From Methanocalculus sp. (GTDB lineage Archaea; Halobacteriota; Methanomicrobia; Methanomicrobiales; Methanocorpusculaceae), in NCBI RefSeq assembly GCF_029762515.1, contig NZ_JARVGN010000017.1, positions 1-11,643 on the forward strand: DNA of 11,643 nt. Reading direction: 5' to 3'. Position numbers and translations under genes: made by a program. Position 1 is the first letter of the stretch. Each line of letters begins with the position of its first letter. Below, in pieces: positions 1 to 6,052 of this stretch. Under the pieces are notes generated by a model, which saw nothing but the letters and a program-made list of their open reading frames with translations, did not search any database and had not been told where the DNA came from.

Positions 1-74
1 GGACCGCCTTCGATTACCACCTCTGCGATGGCGATCAGATCCTTGGCACAGGTGATATCTTCCTCTCTAAGCAT
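1..74 (-). CDS. Start of an unidentified gene, cut by the window edge
   Basis: An open frame starts with ATG at 74 and runs off the left edge after 24 codons (it begins MLREEDITCAKDLIAIAEV). A good ribosome binding site, AAGGTG, lies about ten bases upstream of the ATG, which is the main reason for calling a gene here. It lies downstream of, and in the same direction as, the SPFH-like gene, with a 72-base T-rich gap between them, so it may or may not share that transcript. The visible peptide looks like an amphipathic helix, but it is too short to assign a family or function. Confidence 0.5.
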   Translation of the reverse strand, partial: MLREEDITCAKDLIAIAEVVIEGG

Positions 75-100
75 GGGTATCAGGCACCTTCAAATTGGAA

Positions 101-127
101 GGAAAAAGAATACAGAAAAAAGAAAAG
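101..127 (-). terminator. T-rich archaeal-type termination signal
   Basis: Read leftward, the 27 bases just past the SPFH-like gene are two oligo-T runs broken by a few other bases, with no strong hairpin. Archaeal RNA polymerase commonly terminates on such T tracts, so this probably ends or weakens the transcript of 147-1997 before the next gene at 74. The call is based on composition and position only. Confidence 0.4.
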
Positions 128-146
128 GACTGCATGAGAAACAACC

Positions 147-1997
147 TTACCTCAATTTCTCCCCGCATCCCTTACAAATTTGGTCTGAACTGTCGTTTTT
201 GGTTTTACATACAGGGCAGATCAGACTCTCATCCGGTTGCACTGGGTTGATTATCACCGGCTGTCCCATGCCTCCGCCTCCGGCAACAACCGTTGAGCCC
301 TGTGCTTGATGGGCGCTGCTACGCGCCGTTGCTGTACTGCCCATCGCACCAAGAGCTTTATTCATTACATCGGCCAGCCGATCTGCATTTTCCCCAAATG
401 TTTTCTGCATCATATCCATGTATTTCTGCTGGTCTTCCAGTCGGGCATCGAATAGTTCCTTCATCTTGTCAGAACCAAATTTCGCTTTCAATGCTTCTGC
501 CGCTGTAACTGGATCCTTAGCATTGAGCGCGAGAATCTGTTCAGGAGAAAGGGCGTTAGCACGTCTCATTATCTCGATATTGGTAAGATATTCTGCAGCT
601 TTAGGATCACCAGTGATTACAATTTTTGATTCTGTCGAAGAATTGTCAATATTTTTAAGTCTCTTGCCTTCATTCTCGGTGGCATGATCTTGGTCCTTAT
701 GTTCGAGTTCCTGCTCTCCGGCCTTTTTTTGAAGAATTGCCTCAATTAATTTCTTTTTAGCCTCGATAAGAGCTATCAAATCTTTTCGATCACGATCGCG
801 CTCATGATCCGCAATTTTATCCTTATGATCCAAATCATGACCTAGTTCCGTATCTTCAATATCGTGACGGTGCTTCTGCTGAGCTTTCTCAAGGATAATT
901 GCGCGGATAAATTCCTGATCTTCCCTTTTATGAATAAGTTCAGTCTTTAACTCCTCGATATCATTCTCTCGAATAATGCCCGCCTTTGCAAGCTCATGGA
1001 TAAAAGAATCAACTGATTCCTTATCGGAAAGTTTACTGATTTCATCATCAGACAGCAATTTCCGGATTTTTTGTTCCGTATCAAGGTCCAGTCCTGTCGC
1101 TGTAACTTTCTTCGTCCTTTCGATGCGCCCGTCGATGATATCTTGCCATTCAGATTCATCGTATCGGACAAACCTGAGACGTTCTAAGGAAAATCCATAA
1201 TTTTGCAGGATTGGAGCGACTCGTGTTTGAACCCCACCTTCAATCTCATCTTTCACTGAAAGATTTCCATAGAGATCATCCATTCTATACTCGCGTAATG
1301 TTGATTGGACGACGCTCTGAATATCATACGAAAGATCGGCCTGAAGATCGGTCAGAAGAATCTGACTCTTTCCTTTCAGAAGATTGTCAATAAATTTTTT
1401 TGAGTCGGCGTTTCTGAGGGTCAGCGTACCGCTGACCCCGACCGGGATCGAATCGGCAGTACGGATCTGTGTCTTATCAAAGGTGAAATCGAGGGTGACA
1501 ATTCCGTCGTCAACGAGAACGATGGTTGCGCGGTCATCGAGATTGATTGGCAGGTGGGCCTCAAGGAATGTGCCGATATCATAATAGCCGGGTCTGAGAT
1601 CGCCCTGATACGCACCGCCCTGGAACAGAAGAGCGCGTGTTCCTTCAGCCACGGTGACCGTCTTTTTGAAAATGCCACGAAGGTCTTCAACTTCAAATCT
1701 GCTGGCAAAATCTCCCGGTTTTCTCCTCCACTGGCGGGTGCGAGTGAAATCCTCTTCATTTGATCCTACAAATTTGCCCAGTCGAGATGGTCTCACACTT
1801 GTTCCGCAACCTGGGCAGTATTTTGCATCCGGCGGAATGGAAGAACCACAATTATTGCATACATAGGCTTCGGATTTTGTTCCGCATTGCGAGCAGAATT
1901 TTGCATCCCGTTCCAGCGTTTTTCCACATTTCAAGCATTGTTTGCTTCCAGAAGCATTTTCTGCAATCTTTTCTATTTTCCCCTTGAATAGTTCCAT
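147..1997 (-). CDS. SPFH/band-7-like protein with N- and C-terminal zinc ribbons
   Basis: 616 residues, no membrane segment. Two four-cysteine ribbons open the protein (C21/C24-C35/C38 and C47/C50-C61/C64) and a third closes it (C594/C597-C608/C611). Residues about 112-290 look like an SPFH domain: an EGTRALLF strand, a DLRPGYYDIG turn, alternating strands, then a helical stretch. Residues about 305-450 are highly charged helix, probably coiled coil, followed by a SPEQILALNAKDP segment and a glycine-rich linker. SPFH proteins with zinc ribbons are a known prokaryotic group, probably forming oligomeric rings or scaffolds at membranes; the substrate is unknown. I chose ATG 1997 over GTG 2006 because GGTGA at 2003-2007 gives a five-base spacer to the ATG and overlaps the GTG. 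It lies downstream of the two ESCRT-III-like genes after a 255-base gap with its own putative promoter. The SPFH call is firmer than any functional statement. Confidence 0.82.
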   Translation of the reverse strand: MELFKGKIEKIAENASGSKQCLKCGKTLERDAKFCSQCGTKSEAYVCNNCGSSIPPDAKYCPGCGTSVRPSRLGKFVGSNEEDFTRTRQWRRKPGDFASRFEVEDLRGIFKKTVTVAEGTRALLFQGGAYQGDLRPGYYDIGTFLEAHLPINLDDRATIVLVDDGIVTLDFTFDKTQIRTADSIPVGVSGTLTLRNADSKKFIDNLLKGKSQILLTDLQADLSYDIQSVVQSTLREYRMDDLYGNLSVKDEIEGGVQTRVAPILQNYGFSLERLRFVRYDESEWQDIIDGRIERTKKVTATGLDLDTEQKIRKLLSDDEISKLSDKESVDSFIHELAKAGIIRENDIEELKTELIHKREDQEFIRAIILEKAQQKHRHDIEDTELGHDLDHKDKIADHERDRDRKDLIALIEAKKKLIEAILQKKAGEQELEHKDQDHATENEGKRLKNIDNSSTESKIVITGDPKAAEYLTNIEIMRRANALSPEQILALNAKDPVTAAEALKAKFGSDKMKELFDARLEDQQKYMDMMQKTFGENADRLADVMNKALGAMGSTATARSSAHQAQGSTVVAGGGGMGQPVIINPVQPDESLICPVCKTKNDSSDQICKGCGEKLR

Positions 1998-2130
1998 AAT
2001 AATCACCAGTAATACACTCGTTGTTCGGACCCCGTACAGTGCAATTTTTCAGGTTAAGACGGGCATATTTGACGATCGGTATGTGCGCGTATCAAATTCA
2101 GCGATTCAGGCTGGATTTTGCATACAAGTA

Positions 2131-2175
2131 AAATGGTTGCATTGTCCCGATCGGTCGTGCTTAATACAACCATTT
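2131..2175. repeat. 13-bp inverted repeat over the promoter of the SPFH-like gene
   Basis: Arms AAATGGTTGCATT (2131-2143) and AATACAACCATTT (2163-2175) pair over 13 positions with a single mismatch, which is a G-U wobble in leftward RNA. The 19-base spacer contains the perfect palindrome CCGATCGG (2147-2154). One arm overlaps the putative TATA box of the downstream gene, so a protein-binding operator is more likely than an RNA hairpin. Confidence 0.5.
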
Positions 2176-2180
2176 ATATT
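2173..2180 (-). promoter_or_regulatory. Putative TATA box for the SPFH-like gene
   Basis: Read leftward this is AATATAAA, preceded by the purine-rich GAAAAGG, as expected for a BRE. Transcription would begin near 2150 and give a leader of about 150 bases before ATG 1997. The rest of the 1998-2252 gap shows no other convincing gene or signal. Confidence 0.4.
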
Positions 2181-2252
2181 CCTTTTCTCTCATTTGAGTG
2201 ATTGCCGTTCACTAATTATAAATCATGCTCATTTTATTCGGATGTGGTTTCC

Positions 2253-2843
2253 TCATTTTTTCAATCCTGAAGATAATGTGCGAAAGAAATCATTTCCCAC
2301 AGAATCAAATGTGAGTCGATTCATTTGCATCTCGGTAATGAGTGATTCGATGTATGATTCCTCAACAGAAGCGGTTACTTCCTGAAAGATATGTTCAGCG
2401 GTGATCTCTGAAAGTTCGTCCATTAGAGCCCTGTGTTCTTCTTTGCTGTAACTGGCTTTTGCCAGCCACCATTCGAGTGTATCTGGGTCTATAGCCTGCA
2501 TCTTCTTCCAGACACCCGAGCGTTTCAGCGTTGTTTGCTGCTCCTTTATGGCGATGATATTCGAAAGCACGCGAAGATCCTTCTCAAGATGCATGCATGT
2601 AGTGGCTTTAAGCTGCCAGGACTCGGAAATTGCTCTGATACGTTTTGCATAGAAGGATGTCCCCGCTTCTTCGCATCCGGATGATGCTGCCGAGAAGAGT
2701 GTTCTAATCTGCTGTTCCAGATCTGTTTTTTCGTTCTGCAGTTTCTGGATCTGATACTTCATCTGAGATTCTGCCTTTCTGAGCTCCCCAAGATTCATCG
2801 AATCAAAAGGAGTTGTGTGGAATAGCCTTGAGAAGATGCTCAT
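2253..2843 (-). CDS. ESCRT-III-like coiled-coil protein, second paralogue
   Basis: 196 residues, almost all predicted helix. Residues 1-118 carry about 18 basic and 12 acidic side chains, and residues 119-196 about 7 and 16, the charge polarity typical of ESCRT-III/CdvB proteins. A helical hairpin seems to run from about 17 to 100 with a turn at the SSGCEEAG stretch. Residues 94-147 align without gaps to residues 92-145 of the neighbour at 2871-3473 with 17 of 54 identities, so the two are paralogues. No clear MIM motif is seen at its C terminus. ATG 2843 is preferred to GTG 2855: the GGTGGGTG stretch sits about nine bases ahead of the ATG but too close to the GTG. It follows the first paralogue by only 27 bases and is surely co-transcribed. 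The ESCRT-III assignment is an inference; a generic coiled-coil protein is the alternative. Confidence 0.75.
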   Translation of the reverse strand: MSIFSRLFHTTPFDSMNLGELRKAESQMKYQIQKLQNEKTDLEQQIRTLFSAASSGCEEAGTSFYAKRIRAISESWQLKATTCMHLEKDLRVLSNIIAIKEQQTTLKRSGVWKKMQAIDPDTLEWWLAKASYSKEEHRALMDELSEITAEHIFQEVTASVEESYIESLITEMQMNRLTFDSVGNDFFRTLSSGLKK

Positions 2844-2870
2844 CGATTGATGCACCCACCTGATACTCTC

Positions 2871-3473
2871 TCAATCTTCTAGCTCCGCGATGGCTTTCTC
2901 AAGATCCTTTTCTATTGAAAAGAGACCGCCTGCTTCTTCCAGCTCCAGAGTTCCTGTCTCAACGCTGTTCCAGATCTCAAACATCTGCTTTTCAGCTTCA
3001 TCGAGATCATTGTCTGAGTCCGCAATATCCAGAGCGAAGATCTGGTTCAGATCGTCAACAACGTTCTCGAATCCCTTGCCTGCGAGATTTACCTGGATGA
3101 GCGAACTTTCAAAGGCATCGGGTGATATACTCTGAATCTTATCCCAAATTTGTGTTTTCTGGAGATCACGCTGGTACTTCTTGATTACCACAAGGTTTGA
3201 GATAAACATGTACTGCTTGTGCAGTGCCATAAAGTTACGAACCTTTAGTTTGGCACTCATGTCCATCTGCTTGAGCTCTTGTGCAAGCATCTTCTTTTTA
3301 ATGAGGTCGGCACCAACACCTTCTCCGAATTTTTGTTTCTTCTCTCGTTCAATCCTGTCGATTTCCTTACGAAGGCGATTTATACGACTTTTGAGCTTGA
3401 GTTCTTCTTCCTGCAGTTCAGAAACCTTGAGTTTCTCAATCCGGTTACGGCGGAAATGTTCTGTGATTTTCAT
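2871..3473 (-). CDS. ESCRT-III-like coiled-coil protein, first paralogue
   Basis: 200 residues, nearly all helical. Residues 1-116 hold about 30 basic and 16 acidic residues; residues 117-200 hold about 4 and 23. A long basic hairpin (about 17-105, turning at KFGEGVGADL) followed by short acidic helices and a C-terminal amphipathic helix is the layout of Snf7/CdvB proteins, which polymerise on membranes. The last helix, residues 188-199, EKDLEKAIAELE, matches the spacing of a MIM1 motif (acidic, then hydrophobic at +3, +7 and +10), the element that recruits VPS4 through its MIT domain, though it lacks the usual arginines. The start is fixed by GGTGA at 3480-3484, six bases before ATG 3473. 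It is first in the leftward unit and diverges from the operon encoding the AAA ATPase. The family call is by eye and unproven. Confidence 0.78.
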   Translation of the reverse strand: MKITEHFRRNRIEKLKVSELQEEELKLKSRINRLRKEIDRIEREKKQKFGEGVGADLIKKKMLAQELKQMDMSAKLKVRNFMALHKQYMFISNLVVIKKYQRDLQKTQIWDKIQSISPDAFESSLIQVNLAGKGFENVVDDLNQIFALDIADSDNDLDEAEKQMFEIWNSVETGTLELEEAGGLFSIEKDLEKAIAELED

Positions 3474-3507
3474 CTTGTGTCACCGATCGCGAATTGTCGT
3501 CAATCCT

Positions 3508-3516
3508 ATATAAAAT
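3508..3516 (-). promoter_or_regulatory. TATA box of the leftward (ESCRT-III-like) operon
   Basis: Read leftward: TTTTATATA, preceded by GGAGGAAA as a BRE-like element. The expected transcription start near 3486 lies just before the GGTGA ribosome binding site at 3480-3484, so the leader would be very short. This is a good fit to archaeal promoter geometry. Confidence 0.55.
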
Positions 3517-3517
3517 T

Positions 3518-3534
3518 TCCTCCTTTACGGAGGA
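3518..3534. repeat. Small inverted repeat in the divergent promoter region
   Basis: TCCTCC, a five-base loop TTTAC and GGAGGA form a perfect six-base inverted repeat directly upstream of the leftward TATA box. It could be an operator controlling both directions. Its GGAGG arm also resembles a ribosome binding site but has no start codon at useful distance. Confidence 0.35.
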
Positions 3535-3568
3535 TAATATTAATGGCCAATATGTAGTGCTCCGATGT

Positions 3569-3574
3569 GGAGGT
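3569..3574 (+). promoter_or_regulatory. GGAGGT, ribosome binding site candidate for the rightward operon
   Basis: GGAGGT lies 14 bases before ATG 3589, which is longer than usual, and inside the reading frame that starts at ATG 3565, so it argues against the 3565 start. It is followed by a T/A-rich run (3575-3585) that could instead act as a TATA box for a leaderless transcript starting at ATG 3613. Confidence 0.35.
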
Positions 3575-3588
3575 ATTTTTTTATAGGA

Positions 3589-4131
3589 ATGGTGCGTACA
3601 GATCCAATAAGAATGGATTATCTCCTGGTTGTGGATTATCACTCTGACGCGGAACGTAAACGGATTGATGCCACCATCGAGCGGTGGAAATCAAAGAAAA
3701 ACGTGCGCAAAGAGAAAGGCGTATTGATCCGGGCAAGTGATGACGATATCGAAGCCTTTCTGCAAGATCTTTATGCGCGACTGGATAGGGGGAGCGAGAG
3801 TGTTCGGATGTACAAAGCAGAGGCATGTAGTCCGGACGTTGGAGAGGTATCACGAACACTTCGATATGAGGCAGAGATTGATCAAGAGACTGTCCGACAA
3901 TTCTTACGATATATTCTCAATAAACTCAATGGTAGTTATGAAGGAGTTCGGGATGGCGTAGAATCATACACAGTCTATACCCGGAAAGGTCAGGCGTCAA
4001 CAGGTTTCGTCTGGGCGGATCATCCAGGGAAAACTAAATTGACAATTTTCGTGAGCGGTTTTGGTGATGTGGTCTCTTTTGTTGCAGAGCGGATTGACGA
4101 AGAGCTGAAAGCATTTCTGGGAGGGGTATAA
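3589..4131 (+). CDS. Unrecognised alpha/beta protein, first gene of the AAA ATPase operon
   Basis: 180 residues from ATG 3589; I do not recognise the family. From the internal methionine at 3613 it reads MDYLLVVDYHSDAERKRIDA, which looks like a natural beta-strand N terminus. A lysine-rich loop, a strand and an acidic helix follow (DDDIEAFLQDLYARL). The C-terminal 55 residues look like strands (SYTVYTRKG, TKLTIFVSG) ending in an amphipathic helix. There is no signal peptide, membrane segment or catalytic signature. Three starts are possible: 3565 has no ribosome binding site, 3589 has GGAGGT at long spacing, and 3613 would suit a leaderless transcript. Its TAA stop overlaps the ATG of the next gene (TAATG), so translation is probably coupled, which ties it to the TPR/ARM protein and the ATPase. 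A role as adaptor or regulator of that module is guesswork. Confidence 0.72.
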   Translation: MVRTDPIRMDYLLVVDYHSDAERKRIDATIERWKSKKNVRKEKGVLIRASDDDIEAFLQDLYARLDRGSESVRMYKAEACSPDVGEVSRTLRYEAEIDQETVRQFLRYILNKLNGSYEGVRDGVESYTVYTRKGQASTGFVWADHPGKTKLTIFVSGFGDVVSFVAERIDEELKAFLGGV

Positions 4132-6044
4132 TGGCTGGTCAAAAAAAGACTGATTCACATTCAAAATATGTTCATCATTATCGACTTGGAACAACGCAAT
4201 ATAAAGCATCGCGATTTCTTGAGGCAATTAAGTCATTTGATAATGCATTGAAATATAAACCACAATCATACTGGGCGTGGAATGAAAAAGGGAATGCGCT
4301 CAGAAAACTGGGTCGGCTTGAAGAGGCGTTGAAATGCTATAACCATGCTACTTCCCTTGACAGATCAAAATCATATCCATTCGCGTATATAGGTAGGGGA
4401 GACGTCCATCGTGAACAAAAAACGTATAAAAAAGCAATTTCTAACTATAATCAAGCCTTAAAAATCAAAAGGCATCCATTTGCCTTAAATGGTAAAGCAC
4501 AGTGCTTTTATGAAACAGGTAACAAAAATGAAGCATTTCAGCTAGCGGAAGAGGCAATACTTTTGCGTCCTTATTTTGAACATCCGTATATTTTAACCGG
4601 AGATATTCTATTTGACCGTGGTTTGTACAAAGATGCAAAGGAAAGGTATGAAAGAGCTATCGGATTAATCGATACAGGTTCAAGTGAACTTCGTGCAGCT
4701 TTACATAAAAAAATACAGGATTGCAGTATGAAGATTGATGCCGAATCTCCGGGGATTAAGGACGAGCCTGATATTGATCCGGAAGATATTGGTGCTCTTC
4801 TCTCTCAACTTCGCTCGGGAAATGACAGTGGGCGTGCAGAAGCATCGTATAATCTTGATATCTGTGCGAAAAAGAACCTGGCAGGCCAGATCATCAGACA
4901 CCGGCCCTTTCCTCTCTTTGAGTCTGCTCTGGGTGATCCGGTTCCGGAGGTGCGGAAACAAGTTCAATGGATTCTTGGTAATCTTGCACTGCACGGGTTT
5001 TCCTACGAAGTCACTGAATCTGGAGTATTGGGCCTTCTTGCAGCAAATCTTGGCGATACCAATGAAGAAGTGCGTAGTGCAGCAGCATGGACACTTGCCG
5101 TCATAGCTGAGGTCGGACAGGGTATTCGAGTGGCAGAAACGGGTATGATCCACTCCTGTATCCAGCTGTTAGATGACAGTAATGCTGGAGTCCGTTCTTC
5201 AGCGGCCCTTGCTCTGGATAAAGTTGCCTTTTATGCAAGCCCGGAGCCAATTGTTCATGCCGATGGGGTTGTGAACCTTGCTGGGCATATCCTGGATACG
5301 GATACCGGAGTACGTGCGAGTACCCTATGGGCGCTCTGGTCTATCGCCTTCCGAGGATATGTCGACAGTATATGCGATGCTCCGGACCTGATCACCGATC
5401 TTAAGCAGTCAGCCCAGAGCAGAAACCTTGAAATTCGGAAAGCTGCGATTTCTCTGATTGGGGAACTTTCAACCGTTTCTGATAAATCGTTCTTGGAAAA
5501 TAAAGATCTTGAGCGAATTCTCATTTCCGGGATTGGTTCCCGAAGTAACCGTGTTCGGGGTGCCTCGATATGGGCTGTTGGGAGATGGGCAGATGCAGGA
5601 ATTGCTACCTCCTTGATTCGGAGCGGGGTTAAGGAAGCAATGAGAAACTGCCGGGATGACCACACAAATGTTCACGTTTTTTACCACAGTGAACTCCGCT
5701 GGAAGCAACGCTCTATTGGCGGTATCGCGGACGATGTCCTGAAAAAGCTGGATGAACCCACGGCCGCTCCAGATGATCTTGCTCCCTGCGAAGCTGATTA
5801 TCGTACCGCATATTTTGTCGTAAATAGTTATGTAGAACATTTGGCCCAAAGCGAACTTCATGAGGCTCGCAAAAAAGTCGTTCATCTGGAACAATTTGTA
5901 TGTGGTCCTACTCTTGAGGTAGTCCGGTATCAAAGGGATCACCTGGATCTCTATATCCAACAAGAAATTGATGAAATTCCTGAAGAGTTCGTCAATGAAG
6001 CAGAGTTATTAAAAGAGGAAATCCTCCGCAGAGCGCTGGCATAG
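4131..6044 (+). CDS. TPR plus ARM/HEAT repeat scaffold protein
   Basis: 637 residues in three parts. Residues about 13-181 hold five TPR units, seen in repeats such as GNALRKLGRLEEALKCYNHA. Residues about 265-490 hold six ARM/HEAT-like helical repeats, each with a D-x-x-x-x-VR-x-x-A core (DPVPEVRKQV, DTNEEVRSAA, DSNAGVRSSA, DTDTGVRAST, NLEIRKAA, SNRVRGAS). Residues about 550-637 are a charged helical tail. Both repeat types bind proteins, so it is probably a scaffold joining other members of the cluster; it has no enzymatic motif or membrane segment. The start follows a strong GGGAGGGG ribosome binding site and overlaps the previous stop. The next gene begins eight bases after its stop. The TPR part is far more A/T-rich (about 33% GC in lines sampled) than the ARM part (about 52%), suggesting a fusion of segments with different histories. 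Confidence 0.88.
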   Translation: MAGQKKTDSHSKYVHHYRLGTTQYKASRFLEAIKSFDNALKYKPQSYWAWNEKGNALRKLGRLEEALKCYNHATSLDRSKSYPFAYIGRGDVHREQKTYKKAISNYNQALKIKRHPFALNGKAQCFYETGNKNEAFQLAEEAILLRPYFEHPYILTGDILFDRGLYKDAKERYERAIGLIDTGSSELRAALHKKIQDCSMKIDAESPGIKDEPDIDPEDIGALLSQLRSGNDSGRAEASYNLDICAKKNLAGQIIRHRPFPLFESALGDPVPEVRKQVQWILGNLALHGFSYEVTESGVLGLLAANLGDTNEEVRSAAAWTLAVIAEVGQGIRVAETGMIHSCIQLLDDSNAGVRSSAALALDKVAFYASPEPIVHADGVVNLAGHILDTDTGVRASTLWALWSIAFRGYVDSICDAPDLITDLKQSAQSRNLEIRKAAISLIGELSTVSDKSFLENKDLERILISGIGSRSNRVRGASIWAVGRWADAGIATSLIRSGVKEAMRNCRDDHTNVHVFYHSELRWKQRSIGGIADDVLKKLDEPTAAPDDLAPCEADYRTAYFVVNSYVEHLAQSELHEARKKVVHLEQFVCGPTLEVVRYQRDHLDLYIQQEIDEIPEEFVNEAELLKEEILRRALA

Positions 6045-6052
6045 GGGATAAT

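Noticed and set aside
1942..2385. Rightward 147-codon frame across the gap between the SPFH-like gene and the second paralogue
   Set aside because: It overlaps the antisense of two better genes, has no ribosome binding site and reads as a low-complexity mix of Phe, Ser and His without domain logic.
5469..5963. Leftward 164-codon frame antisense to the ARM region
   Set aside because: It lies fully inside the well-supported repeat protein gene and has no coding character of its own.
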